Below are positions 17,015 to 26,086 of a stretch of 62,855 bases of DNA, one piece after another (within the stretch, counting starts at the first letter, position 1; each line of letters begins with the position of its first letter). Location: assembly GCA_029863305.1 (NCBI GenBank), contig JAOTVR010000011.1:1-62855 (forward strand), written 5' to 3'. The stretch is from Gammaproteobacteria bacterium. GTDB taxonomy: Bacteria > Pseudomonadota > Gammaproteobacteria > Steroidobacterales > Woeseiaceae. Below the pieces are notes generated by a model. That model saw nothing but the letters and a program-made list of their open reading frames with translations, ran no database searches and was not told the origin of the DNA. The position numbers and the translations under genes are program-made.

Positions 17015-18095
17015 CTGCTTCGAGCATTTGCTCCATCAAGTCCCTGCCGCGACAACGCCCGACGATTTCGGTGTTCGTCCGCTCCGGGCTATCCAGGATG
17101 TCGTAGAAATCTTGAATGTAGTCGAGAGACTTTGCCTTGTTCCTGTCATCGAGTTCTTCCAAATTCGAATACAGTGCGATGATTTCGTCGCGCCTGGACT
17201 GCATGCGCGCGACGGCCTCAGCGAAAATTTCATCCGGCTGACAAAGGCCGTAAAAATACCGTTGACGGACATCACGAACCGGTACCTGACGTGGTGGCGC
17301 CGCATAAGTGGCATTCACCATCCCCGACATGTCGAAATCAAACGGAATCGCCACTCGTCCACCGTTAGCATCTTCCTTACCCAGAATCTGGATGTTGTGA
17401 CAACAATCATCGTCTGTCGTGGGTTTGAGCAAGGAATAGTCGTTATTTCCGATTAGAAGCTGAAATAACTGAACGAGCGCCGCCTGCCGATGATCCAGCT
17501 CATCGTATTTGTTCGACGGTACTCGCAGCCGTTCCAGCCCCAGGCGGCGTGCCATGTCCGCGTCGTCCTCGATGACAAATGTAATGTCGGTCCAGGGCTC
17601 AAGTTCGCCATCACGATCGACATAGCTCAACCGCACCAGCCGTGTCTTGAAACTGCGATCTGTAATGATCTCGAAGGTCCGATACGCCAAATACTCCAGA
17701 ATGACATATTGCTGATGCCTGGAGTCGTCCCTGCACGGCGCAACGATTTTCAATTTGTCCTGACCGGCGAACAACGTCCCCTTTACCTGGGACTTTTTGA
17801 AGTTGAGTTGCAGTGGCGGCAAAACACAAAACTCGCGACGAAATCGGCCGCGCGTTCGTATCGAAACGTCCAGCCTCTTCGTCACGCCGTCTTCATCGAC
17901 GTAGGTCCATTGGCCTGGATAATAGAGACGAACATCCTGATGCCGCTGCGCATAGGTCTGCGCGATGGGCGCCGTCAGAACAGCCTTCAGTACTGCATCG
18001 TTTTCAAACAGAGGATGGTCCTGGGCGATACTCGGTGCATAGAGCAGGACGAAAAACGGCAATGACAGAGCCGCGAAGGCTTTTTTGGAAATCAA
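17004..18095 (-). CDS. Secreted CotH-kinase-like protein
   Basis: 363 aa from a TTG at 18095, chosen because it gives a signal peptide (AFAALSLPFFVLLYAPSIAQ); the frame stays open to an ATG at 18233, inside the znuB-like gene, which I consider unlikely. No clear ribosome binding site supports any start. The mature part has VSIRTRGRFRREFC, PPLQLNFKK, KLKIVAPC, EYLAYRTFEIITDRSF, LIGNNDYSLLKP and AIPFDFDMSGM. These resemble the CotH protein-kinase fold (nucleotide-binding and DFD-type metal motif), but the match is by eye. It pairs convergently with DUF4956. The truncated gene at 62655 has a similar N-terminus. Confidence 0.65.
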   Translation of the reverse strand: MISKKAFAALSLPFFVLLYAPSIAQDHPLFENDAVLKAVLTAPIAQTYAQRHQDVRLYYPGQWTYVDEDGVTKRLDVSIRTRGRFRREFCVLPPLQLNFKKSQVKGTLFAGQDKLKIVAPCRDDSRHQQYVILEYLAYRTFEIITDRSFKTRLVRLSYVDRDGELEPWTDITFVIEDDADMARRLGLERLRVPSNKYDELDHRQAALVQLFQLLIGNNDYSLLKPTTDDDCCHNIQILGKEDANGGRVAIPFDFDMSGMVNATYAAPPRQVPVRDVRQRYFYGLCQPDEIFAEAVARMQSRRDEIIALYSNLEELDDRNKAKSLDYIQDFYDILDSPERTNTEIVGRCRGRDLMEQMLEAARD

Positions 18096-18159
18096 GAAGT
18101 GAACCAATGTCCGGAACAAGTCCGCTTTATACGGTACGCGAGGGAAATTGTCATACGAG

Positions 18160-18927
18160 TTAACCAGTACCAACGATGACTGGATGCACAATTTTTGCAA
18201 AAATGAATCCGCTGATCGCCAGGCACCAGACAATCACCGCACCCGCTGGCAAATCGGCGATCACCGACAATACAAGGCCCGACAGACAGCCGACGGCGCC
18301 GACCGCATAACCGCAAGCAATTCGGCTTGTCCGCCGCTCTATGCGCCGTGTCGCCAGAGCAGGAATAATCAAACAGGCAAAGACCAGATAGATACCGACA
18401 AGCTGCACGGAGACGGTTACGGCAAACGCGAACAGGGCGTAGAAACCGAAACCCTGCAAGCGGTCATACATCCGGAACCACAAAAACAGTACCAATACGC
18501 TGACCAGGGCGGCCGGTAACAGCGGATCATAGTTGACCCAGAGAATCTGGCCGACAAGAAGTTCCTTCAGATGCTCTCCTCCATGCGGATTTCCCGCAAG
18601 AACGAGTATTCCGGCGGACGCAGCAAGAACGAAGGAGACTCCGATCAAGGCTTCCTGAACTTCGGGCCAACGCTTATCGGTCCAATGCAGAATGTACGCG
18701 GCAATCAATGCCGCGGACACGGCGGCAAATTGCACCATCCCGCCTTCTGCTTCCCAACCCATCGTATCTGCAGCAATGACTCCCAGGCCCGCAACCTGTG
18801 CGATAGCCAGATCAATGAAGATAATGCCACGACGCAAGACCTCAGTACCGAGCGGCACATGAGTACTTAACACGACCAGACTTGCAACAAGTGCGGGAAG
18901 CAGAATGCCGATTTCGAACTCGCTCAT
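18160..18927 (-). CDS. znuB: Metal (zinc/manganese-type) ABC transporter permease
   Basis: 255 aa with about eight hydrophobic helices. LGTEVLRRGIIFIDLAIAQ near the N-terminus and the central GQILWVN are typical of the ABC-3 family of Zn/Mn permeases; the coupling region is FACLIIPALATRR. It forms the membrane channel for the metal delivered by the adjacent binding protein, and its ATG overlaps that gene's stop by 4 nt. No ATPase gene lies anywhere in this operon, so the energising subunit must be encoded elsewhere. The metal is not certain from sequence. Confidence 0.85.
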   Translation of the reverse strand: MSEFEIGILLPALVASLVVLSTHVPLGTEVLRRGIIFIDLAIAQVAGLGVIAADTMGWEAEGGMVQFAAVSAALIAAYILHWTDKRWPEVQEALIGVSFVLAASAGILVLAGNPHGGEHLKELLVGQILWVNYDPLLPAALVSVLVLFLWFRMYDRLQGFGFYALFAFAVTVSVQLVGIYLVFACLIIPALATRRIERRTSRIACGYAVGAVGCLSGLVLSVIADLPAGAVIVWCLAISGFIFAKIVHPVIVGTG

Positions 18928-19817
18928 TGCCGGACATCCTCCAGCGATCGCAACGTCTCTTCAAAAAGTGCGAACAAATCCGTGACCATTTGATCGCTGC
19001 CTGTCGTGTACGGCAAGGTGATCGCAGGAATGCCCAACCGGGCGGACAACCACGACGACGGTTTCTCGTTCTCGTACGGCGTTCGAATGACGGCGACGGG
19101 TGGATTTGGAGACAATTGTTCAAGCAGAGCAGCGAGTTGTGCGCCACTCGGCGGAATGCCCGGCTTTGATTCGAGTGTCGCGACAATATTCAGATCGAGC
19201 CATGCGGCCAGGTAACTGAAGCTGCGATGATGGGAGGCAAGGCGCAGCCCGACAAGACCGGTTTTCCGTCCTTCCCACTCCGCACTCGCTGTATCCCAAC
19301 GACTTTGAAAGTCGGCCAGCCGCGCGCCGTAAGCAGCTGCATTCATCGGATCGATCTCTGCCAGTCGTTGCGCCAGCGCATCCGCGATACGCCGGATGTT
19401 GCGCGGATCGAGATGAACATGCGGATTGCCTTGAGGGTGAATATCACCCTGCGACCGGTCGATGATTTTCGGCGTTTCAAGCTTGCGAACATAGTCTGCG
19501 GCCATGAAGTGACCCGGGCCACCGGATTGGATCGCCGCATTACCTGCGCGTCGCAACAGTAATGGCAGCCACCCGATCTCCAGATCGGCACCAGTGCACA
19601 CAACCAGATCGGCCTTCCGGATCGCCGCGATCAGGCTTGGCTTCGCCTCGAGCCGATGTGGATCCTGAAAGGCAGTGGTCGCAATCGTCAATTCCGCGAG
19701 TTCCCCCGCCAGTTCCCTGACCAACGAGCCCCACTCCGGCTCGCAGGAAAACACATTGATCGCACCGGCTGGCAAAGGCGCCAGCAGTGCGAGAAACATT
19801 ACCGCGACAGTCCTCAT
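18924..19817 (-). CDS. znuA: Periplasmic metal-binding protein, ZnuA-like
   Basis: 297 aa from the ATG at 19817, preceded by AGGAGG. Signal peptide TVAVMFLALLAPLPAGA. Cluster A-1 binding protein features: candidate ligands His in FQDPHRLEAKPS, His in NPHVHLDPRN, His in LASHHRSFSYL and Asp in YTTGSDQM. There is only a minimal His-rich loop (GDIHPQGNPHVH), unlike E. coli ZnuA. It captures Zn (or Mn) in the periplasm for the downstream permease. It starts 11 bp after the porin gene. Confidence 0.88.
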   Translation of the reverse strand: MRTVAVMFLALLAPLPAGAINVFSCEPEWGSLVRELAGELAELTIATTAFQDPHRLEAKPSLIAAIRKADLVVCTGADLEIGWLPLLLRRAGNAAIQSGGPGHFMAADYVRKLETPKIIDRSQGDIHPQGNPHVHLDPRNIRRIADALAQRLAEIDPMNAAAYGARLADFQSRWDTASAEWEGRKTGLVGLRLASHHRSFSYLAAWLDLNIVATLESKPGIPPSGAQLAALLEQLSPNPPVAVIRTPYENEKPSSWLSARLGIPAITLPYTTGSDQMVTDLFALFEETLRSLEDVRQ

Positions 19818-19828
19818 AGCCGAGCCTC

Positions 19829-21178
19829 CTAGAATGCGTGCGCGCCGTGCGCACCAATGCTCATGATGTACTGCAACATCCACTGCTGGTCAGATTCCGC
19901 CAGGACCTCATCATTCGTGTATTGCAAACGCAGCCGGCTGTATGCGCTGGGGGACCAGTCGAGCATCAGGCTGTCGCGGCTGGAATTTCGGCCGGGATCT
20001 TCGAGTTCGGTGCCAACCAGCAGCGAACCGTTATCGGCATCGACCGCGTCGTGCCGCAGACCCAGGCGCCATCTCGGCTTGAACTGCCAAACACCCTGCA
20101 AATACCAGCCAGTCTGATCGCCGTCATACTCCAGGCCATCAAAGTCACCCGACTCGGAGCGGCGGAAATACTCGCCCTGCATCTTAAAGCTGCGTTGCCC
20201 GGAATTGCCATTCGGCGCCCACTTCCAGACCAGATCCATGGCCGCAAGGTCGCTGTCCCCGGTAAACGTCGAAACTGCCTCTGCCTCGCCGTGATGCGCG
20301 CCACCGCGCTCGATCGCGTCTACGCTTACCCAGGAGACGCCAAGTTGCCAGCTGTTGCCAGCGCCGACGTCGCCGCCCAGTTTCGCAAACAACGTATGCG
20401 CGCCCGGCGTCGTTTCATCGTTCGCGCTCGCGGGGAACCCGCCGCCCCAGTTGAGTTCAGCGCCGAACTCAAACAACAGCGAAGTCGGTGCTATCCAGCG
20501 GGCCTGTATGCCGTCGACCAGGTACTGACCACCATAAAATGCCTGGTAGGGCAACGGACGATCGGAGAAATCGTCAGCATGCCGGTGAAACCCGTTGAGA
20601 TATCCGGCAGCGGAGAAAAACCGGCCGCCGGTCAGCGCAATTCCGGCAGGCAAACCTGTTGTTTGCAGCCAGGCCTCCTCGAGTTCGACCTCTGTCTCCC
20701 CACCGTCGTCGTGAATGGCGAATGTCACATTGCCGAAGTACCTGTCATCGACACTTGCCTTGACGTTGAATTCCACCTCTCCGAGGGTGAATCCGGTTTT
20801 GCCGCTGCCTATCTCACCGGCGGTCACGAAGCCCGGAATATCCTCCCAGCTCCCATCGATATTCGCGTAACGAGCAGACAGTGTTGTGCCGACTGACGGG
20901 TTGAATGTATTGGCTGCCGCGCCACCGGACGTCTGATCAATCGACGTCTGTTCGGCAATATCGAATGCTTCCGATGCCTCCCGTTTCGCGCCGCTCGCCA
21001 ATTGTTCCGCACGGGCGAGCCTCGCCTCCAGATCGCTGACGCGTGACTCATAGTCCTGCTGAAGCTGTGACAACAACTGGCGAAGTTCGGCGACTTCGCT
21101 CCCGAGATCATCAGCGTGGGCAGCTGGGAAAAGCGCGGCAAGTAATATCAATACCAAAATTGCGGATATAGTTTTCAC
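19829..21178 (-). CDS. Coiled-coil outer-membrane porin of the metal-uptake operon
   Basis: 449 aa from the GTG at 21178 (AGGGTG about 8 nt upstream), which gives signal peptide ISAILVLILLAALFPAAHA; longer readings through an upstream open frame are not credible. Residues 23-70 form a coiled coil (LGSEVAELRQLLSQLQQDYE), followed by a beta-barrel with repeated aromatic strands and a final short strand ending HGAHAF. Coiled-coil porins of this kind form trimers. With znuA and znuB directly downstream, metal passage through the outer membrane is the likely job. The C-terminal residues carry two His, which is unusual for a BAM signal. Confidence 0.75.
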   Translation of the reverse strand: MKTISAILVLILLAALFPAAHADDLGSEVAELRQLLSQLQQDYESRVSDLEARLARAEQLASGAKREASEAFDIAEQTSIDQTSGGAAANTFNPSVGTTLSARYANIDGSWEDIPGFVTAGEIGSGKTGFTLGEVEFNVKASVDDRYFGNVTFAIHDDGGETEVELEEAWLQTTGLPAGIALTGGRFFSAAGYLNGFHRHADDFSDRPLPYQAFYGGQYLVDGIQARWIAPTSLLFEFGAELNWGGGFPASANDETTPGAHTLFAKLGGDVGAGNSWQLGVSWVSVDAIERGGAHHGEAEAVSTFTGDSDLAAMDLVWKWAPNGNSGQRSFKMQGEYFRRSESGDFDGLEYDGDQTGWYLQGVWQFKPRWRLGLRHDAVDADNGSLLVGTELEDPGRNSSRDSLMLDWSPSAYSRLRLQYTNDEVLAESDQQWMLQYIMSIGAHGAHAF

Positions 21179-21296
21179 TGGAATACACCCTGATCTGACT
21201 CCGGCGCGGAAGATAACGACCACCGAACCGGATACGACGACCTTGCAGCGGCGCGATGCCGACGCGATCGTCAAGTTTATGCTGGTCCAAAAAATG

Positions 21297-21599
21297 TCAG
21301 AATAATTGAGGGGGACCACGCTGTCTCGCTGACAGTGCATGAACAGATTCGCAAGATAGCTGAGACTCCGACTGCAGGCATGAACCTTCTGCCTGGAAGT
21401 TGGCGGCAAGACCATTGTCGACACAAACCGACCCCAGCTGGCTGGCGACGACGCAGAATTCGCAGCTCGTCTCGCGAAGCACGCCCGACTCATGTTTGTC
21501 TGCGTGTATGCGCACGCCGGTCTGAGCGGTGACCAACAGTGCAATCAGCAATGCGTGAAGCGCGCCCCAGGATCTTCCGGAGATTCTGTTCATGACCAT
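21297..21599 (-). CDS. Small Cys-containing membrane or exported protein
   Basis: 100 aa. One N-terminal hydrophobic segment (WGALHALLIALLVTAQ) is followed by RIHADKHESG, a CEFC motif, and two further Cys. This resembles small DUF2946-type proteins found near metal-transport genes, but the similarity is loose. It lies upstream of the porin gene on the same strand (118-bp gap), so it may be the first gene of the metal operon. His and Cys residues could bind metal. An ATG two codons in (21593) is an alternative start. Confidence 0.55.
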   Translation of the reverse strand: MVMNRISGRSWGALHALLIALLVTAQTGVRIHADKHESGVLRETSCEFCVVASQLGSVCVDNGLAANFQAEGSCLQSESQLSCESVHALSARQRGPPQLF

Positions 21600-21641
21600 G
21601 ACTATAGCGCATCTTGAGAACTCACGAGGATCTGCATATCG

Positions 21642-21658
21642 GCTTCTGAATCAGAAGC
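21642..21658. promoter_or_regulatory. Perfect palindrome, candidate operator
   Basis: gcttctga-a-tcagaagc is an 8+1+8 perfect palindrome in the 96-bp space between the Cys-containing protein gene and the SnoaL-AraC gene, which are divergent. It does not match the known Zur consensus. It could be an operator for either gene or a short hairpin. Confidence 0.4.
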
Positions 21659-21695
21659 TTACAAGCGTTGGAGAAATACCCCCGCATTTGTTATC

Positions 21696-22517
21696 GTGCG
21701 TAACCATCAGAATTTCTCAGTTGTGTCCCCGAAGGTGAATCTACAAGAGCTGGCCGATACTTACGTGGAAGCCTGGAATCATGGAGATGTCGACCTGATT
21801 CTCTCGCTGATGCATGAAGGTGTTTCCATCTACGATGCGTTCTGGCGGGAGACTTGCGTTGGCCAGGATGTCCCTCAATACCTGCGGGACATATTTGACG
21901 AAGAAAACTTCTTTTACGAGCGAATAGGCGCACCCATTGCGACTGAGGATGGCATTATCATCCGTTACGCGGCGCATGAGCGCAACGGATCGGAAATTGG
22001 TGCAATCTCTCACACCGGCGCCGATGTCATTACGCTTCGAGACGGCAAGATTCTCACCGTCAGCGATTTTTATTGTGAGCCGGACATTGAAAGCCTCAAG
22101 GAGGTCGCCCGCCTGGCTGCCAGGCGTCACGGTGAAACGCGATACGCCAATGCAGGGATTAGTGCGCTCAAGTCGTGGCTTGTCAGGGAGCAACTTCTCG
22201 AATTGATTACGGAAAACGAAATATATCGCGATCCGGATTTAACGCTTGCCGAAGCAGCGAATCGTATCAATTGTTCAACGCAACAACTGAATGAGATAGT
22301 CAGTACTGAATTCAAGCTGGATTTCGACTCCCTCATCGATTTTTATCGAGTCAACCATGCTCGCAATCTGTTACTGCGAACTACAAGCGCACCAAACTTC
22401 ATGTTGAGCATTGCCACGCAGTCCGGATTCAATTCACTCGATGCGTTCTATGATGCCTTCGCAAGATCGTTTGGCATGACGCCCAGGGAATACCAACTCC
22501 TGAATCGCGCTACCTGA
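21696..22517 (+). CDS. SnoaL-like/AraC HTH fusion regulator
   Basis: 273 aa, GTG start. Residues about 12-130 look like an NTF2/SnoaL fold: LADTYVEAWNHGDVDLILSL, then IYDAFWRETCVG and ITLRDGKILTVSDFYCEPD. The C-terminal part (about 165-270) is an AraC-type HTH with LTLAEAANRINCSTQQLN in the first helix pair and FNSLDAFYDAFARSFGMTP REY in the second. The N-terminal ligand domain is unlike the cupin fold of most AraC regulators; it probably senses a small hydrophobic molecule. Convergent with kdsB, no overlap. Target genes unknown; the divergent metal operon is a candidate. Confidence 0.75.
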   Translation: MRNHQNFSVVSPKVNLQELADTYVEAWNHGDVDLILSLMHEGVSIYDAFWRETCVGQDVPQYLRDIFDEENFFYERIGAPIATEDGIIIRYAAHERNGSEIGAISHTGADVITLRDGKILTVSDFYCEPDIESLKEVARLAARRHGETRYANAGISALKSWLVREQLLELITENEIYRDPDLTLAEAANRINCSTQQLNEIVSTEFKLDFDSLIDFYRVNHARNLLLRTTSAPNFMLSIATQSGFNSLDAFYDAFARSFGMTPREYQLLNRAT

Positions 22518-23276
22518 CTAACCAGACTGCATTCGGGACAGATCTCGAGCAGCAGCGATCAGATCGTCTTCCGTATCAACTCCCGCGCCGGGCCGTTGTG
22601 CCGGTATTGCTACGCGAATCGTCATGCCGAGCGATAACGCGCGCAGCTGTTCGAGTTGCTCGCACACCTCGAGATTCGATGGTTCGGCCGATACGAAGCG
22701 GCGCAGCACACCGCAACGATAAGCGTAAATCCCGTGATGATGCAGCGCGGAGTTTCGCGCCTGGGCCTGCTGCGTGCTAACGCGCGCATAAGGGATTGCC
22801 GCTCGACTGAAATATATCGCGTTAAAATTATCTGCAACCACGACTTTGACCACATTCGGATTTTCAAAATCCGCCTGCGAAACAAGTGGCGACGCCAAAG
22901 TCGCTATGTCGGCTGAATGATCATCGAGCAATCCGGCGCACTGATCGATTAATGCGGCAGGCATGGTCGGCTCATCGCCTTGCAGATTTACGACGATCAT
23001 GTCGTCATGCCAGTCCATCAGGTCACAGACCTCGGCGATTCGCTCGGTTCCCGAGCGATGCTGATTGCCGGTCATACAAACTCGCGCACCAAACTCCTCG
23101 GCTGCTTCTGCTATTCTGTCATCATCGGTTGCGATAACAACATCACTTGCAGAGCTTTCGGTAGCGCGCTCGTATACGTGTTCGAGCATCGTCTTGCCAT
23201 TTATTTCTCGAAGCGGCTTGCCAGGCAGTCGGGTCGATGCGTAGCGCGATGGTATGACAATGTTGAAATTGCTCAT
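22518..23276 (-). CDS. kdsB: 3-deoxy-manno-octulosonate cytidylyltransferase
   Basis: 252 aa, normal length. It activates Kdo with CTP to CMP-Kdo for the lipopolysaccharide inner core. The N-terminal nucleotide-binding motif IPSRYASTRLPGKPL is present, as well as LQGDEP and the HHGIYAYR block. ATG overlaps the lpxK stop by 4 nt. Last gene of the comEC-exbB-exbD-msbA-lpxK-kdsB series. Confidence 0.96.
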   Translation of the reverse strand: MSNFNIVIPSRYASTRLPGKPLREINGKTMLEHVYERATESSASDVVIATDDDRIAEAAEEFGARVCMTGNQHRSGTERIAEVCDLMDWHDDMIVVNLQGDEPTMPAALIDQCAGLLDDHSADIATLASPLVSQADFENPNVVKVVVADNFNAIYFSRAAIPYARVSTQQAQARNSALHHHGIYAYRCGVLRRFVSAEPSNLEVCEQLEQLRALSLGMTIRVAIPAQRPGAGVDTEDDLIAAARDLSRMQSG

Positions 23277-24298
23277 TGAATCTCCATGTCATTACGTAAT
23301 CGGGACTCAATTTGTTCGAGCCACGGACCGGCAACCAGGGCGTCGATTTTTAATTCCACTGGAACCTGCCAGAATTTGTCCGCCATCGTTCCGTGTAGTT
23401 TTACTGCGTCCTTTTCGGTCATCAGTACCTCGAATTCGTCACCAAACCGCAAGTCGGCAGCCGTGAGCCTCGCATGATCGCGGAATGCATGTTCTATCAC
23501 CTGCATTCCGTGCACTCGCAGCAAATCGAAAAATCGCGCTGGATTGCCTATCGCGGCGACAGCATGAACCGTGGTGCCGGCGAAACGTTCAATAGAGCGC
23601 GTCAACGAGCCGTTGAGTCGACTGACTTCAGTCGCGACCAGTTCGAACTCGATGGCATTCTGTTCGACAACGGTCATTGCCTCCTCTTTTGCGGACCGGC
23701 GCCCGTTTATCAGTACCTGATCGACATCGCAAAGGCGATCAATCGTCTCGCGCATTGGTCCGGCCGGAATCAGACGCCTGTTGCCCAGCCCGCGCGAGCC
23801 GTCAATTACACAAATTTCGTAGTCGCGCTCCAGGCGATAGTGTTGCAGCCCGTCGTCGGCAATGATGACGTTGGCCCCGTCACTGATCAGCATTTGTGTC
23901 GCCCGTGCCCGGTTCGCATCGACCACGACAGGACACCCGGTCCTCCGGGCAAGGAGCACCGGCTCGTCCCCAACTACAGCCGGATCACTGGCTGAATCGA
24001 CCCGCATCGATGTGGATGACCCGCTGCCTCCATAGCCGCGACTGACAATGCCCGGCGAAAATTCTCGATTGCGCAGTTCGTTCGCAAGCCATATCGTGAC
24101 TGGGGTCTTACCCGTACCACCGGCCGTGATATTGCCGACAATTACCACGGGAACAGCAGCTCGGTATCGACCAAGAACTCCGATGCGAAACAACCCTCGG
24201 CGCAGCGTTATCAACAACCAATAGAGGCCGCTAAGGGGCAGCAGAATCCGGAAACTCTTCGCTCCCTCATACCAAACCCGATGCAGCCACTTGTACAT
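23273..24298 (-). CDS. lpxK: Tetraacyldisaccharide 4'-kinase
   Basis: 341 aa. It phosphorylates the 4' position of the lipid A disaccharide at the inner membrane. The N-terminus has a hydrophobic membrane-associating segment (LLPLSGLYWLLITLRR), then Walker A GNITAGGTGKTP. The DDGLQHYRLERD motif and MTEKDAVK near the C-terminus are characteristic of LpxK. It starts 8 bp behind the msbA stop. Confidence 0.95.
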   Translation of the reverse strand: MYKWLHRVWYEGAKSFRILLPLSGLYWLLITLRRGLFRIGVLGRYRAAVPVVIVGNITAGGTGKTPVTIWLANELRNREFSPGIVSRGYGGSGSSTSMRVDSASDPAVVGDEPVLLARRTGCPVVVDANRARATQMLISDGANVIIADDGLQHYRLERDYEICVIDGSRGLGNRRLIPAGPMRETIDRLCDVDQVLINGRRSAKEEAMTVVEQNAIEFELVATEVSRLNGSLTRSIERFAGTTVHAVAAIGNPARFFDLLRVHGMQVIEHAFRDHARLTAADLRFGDEFEVLMTEKDAVKLHGTMADKFWQVPVELKIDALVAGPWLEQIESRLRNDMEIQ

Positions 24299-24306
24299 GC
24301 CGTGTG

Positions 24307-26061
24307 TTATTGCTCCTCGGTAAACTGCATGTGATAAAGCGTGGCGTACTGCCCATCTATTCGCAGGAGTTCCTGATGAGTACCCACCTCCACGATCCGG
24401 CCATGCTCAAGGACGATGATTCGATCAGCACGCTCGACTGTGGACAAGCGGTGCGCAATGACGAGCGTCGTACGGTTCTTCATCAACTCGCTCAGGGCTT
24501 CCTGGATGCGCCGTTCGGAGTGGGTGTCCAGAGAAGACGTCGCCTCGTCGAGAATAAGCACCGGCGCATTCTTGAGCAATGCGCGCCCGATTGCTATGCG
24601 CTGGCGCTGCCCCCCGGAAAGTAGCACGCCGCGATCGCCGACCAGTGTCTCGAGACCGTCTGGCATTTCATCGGCGAAATCCAGCACATGAGCTGCCTCC
24701 GCCGCCCGCATCAGCTCGTCTCTCGAGTGCTGTCGCAACTCACCGTAAGCGAGATTATTCGCGATGGTATCGTTGAACAGAATGACGTCCTGACTGACAA
24801 GGCTGATGTTGTCGCGCAGGTTCTTGAGCGTGTAGTCACGAATCGATCGGCCATCCAGCAGAATCTCGCCCGCATCGATGTCGTAAAAGCGCGGCAACAA
24901 GCCAGCCAGCGTTGATTTGCCGCTGCCGGATTGTCCGACAATGGCCAGAGACTGGCCGGAGTCGACTGCAATCGAAATATCATCCAGAACGACTCCGGAC
25001 TTGTCGCCGTAAGAGAAGCTGACGTTACGGAATTCGACATCGCCCTGCGCCCGGCCAATGTCAATAATGCCGGTGTCGCTCTCATCTGGCTCATCGATAA
25101 TCGAAAACAGGCTGTCAGCTGCGGCAACACCGCGTTGTAACGTCGCATTTACGTTGGTGATGCGCCGAACCGGCTGTAGCATCAACATCATCGCGGTGAA
25201 AAACGAAATGAACTGGCCTGGTGTCAAATTGCCGGCGATCGATTCCAGACCCGCCATGTAAATCACTCCTGCAACGCCAAAACCGAATATCGTTTGTGTC
25301 ACGGCAATTCCCATGGACCGCGTTCGTATGAGCTTCAGGTTTTGCTTCTTGTTGCGTTCGTCGACTTCATCCAGGCGTTCCTTCTCGTACTCGTAACCTC
25401 CGAAAATCTTGACAACGCGATTGCCTGTGACGATTTCTTCGGTCACCTGCGTCACCTCACCCACTGAATCCTGAATGCGACCACTGTAGCGGCGAAAAGC
25501 GACGCCGAGTATGCGGACGAGAAACGCAATGATCGGAAACAGGACAGCGACAAAAACAGTCAGCTTGGGGCTCTGCAAGAGCATGACGCCAATTGCGGCG
25601 AATAGCGTAAGTACGTCGCGAACGGCGATCGTGACGACATTCGTCACTGACTCTGCCACCATTTCGACGTTGTACGTCATGCGCGACAGCAGCGGTCCGG
25701 TACTGCGCTCGTCAAAAAAGCGAGTTGGTAAGGTCAGAAACTTTCGGAAGACGTCACGACGCAGCGAGCTGATCACGTTACGCCCTATCCAGCCCAACGA
25801 CGCTTCAGTTGCAAAACCCGCGATACCGCGACCGATGAATATCGCGACAAATGCGATCGGCATCCACCGGGCAGTTTCCAGATTTTGCGCCACGAGCGCC
25901 TCGTCCATTAATGGCCCGAGCAGATATGCGAGACATGCCTCGATCAGCGCGATCGCCGCCATACCGATTACCGCAATAACCGCAGCCCCTTTGTAGGGCA
26001 GGACGTAGCGCCACAGGCGTCGGTAAATGACGCGGACTTCGGGATGGATTCGTTTACTCAC
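24307..26061 (-). CDS. msbA: Lipid A export ABC transporter, MsbA
   Basis: 584 aa half-transporter, GTG start. Six TM helices within residues 20-310 precede the nucleotide-binding domain: Walker A GQSGSGKSTLAG, ABC signature LSGGQRQR, Walker B VLILDEATSSLD, and H-loop IAHRLSTVE. As a homodimer it flips lipid A-core across the inner membrane. Position between exbD and lpxK supports MsbA over other exporters. Confidence 0.94.
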   Translation of the reverse strand: MSKRIHPEVRVIYRRLWRYVLPYKGAAVIAVIGMAAIALIEACLAYLLGPLMDEALVAQNLETARWMPIAFVAIFIGRGIAGFATEASLGWIGRNVISSLRRDVFRKFLTLPTRFFDERSTGPLLSRMTYNVEMVAESVTNVVTIAVRDVLTLFAAIGVMLLQSPKLTVFVAVLFPIIAFLVRILGVAFRRYSGRIQDSVGEVTQVTEEIVTGNRVVKIFGGYEYEKERLDEVDERNKKQNLKLIRTRSMGIAVTQTIFGFGVAGVIYMAGLESIAGNLTPGQFISFFTAMMLMLQPVRRITNVNATLQRGVAAADSLFSIIDEPDESDTGIIDIGRAQGDVEFRNVSFSYGDKSGVVLDDISIAVDSGQSLAIVGQSGSGKSTLAGLLPRFYDIDAGEILLDGRSIRDYTLKNLRDNISLVSQDVILFNDTIANNLAYGELRQHSRDELMRAAEAAHVLDFADEMPDGLETLVGDRGVLLSGGQRQRIAIGRALLKNAPVLILDEATSSLDTHSERRIQEALSELMKNRTTLVIAHRLSTVERADRIIVLEHGRIVEVGTHQELLRIDGQYATLYHMQFTEEQ

Positions 26062-26086
26062 AATCGCGTCATAATCTCAGCGGAAA

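Noticed and set aside
18160..19817. An ABC ATPase (znuC) hidden in the metal operon
   Set aside because: znuA and znuB overlap by 4 nt, and neighbouring genes have no Walker A motif.
19838..20896. 352-codon plus-strand open frame
   Set aside because: Antisense shadow of the porin gene, without RBS or motif.
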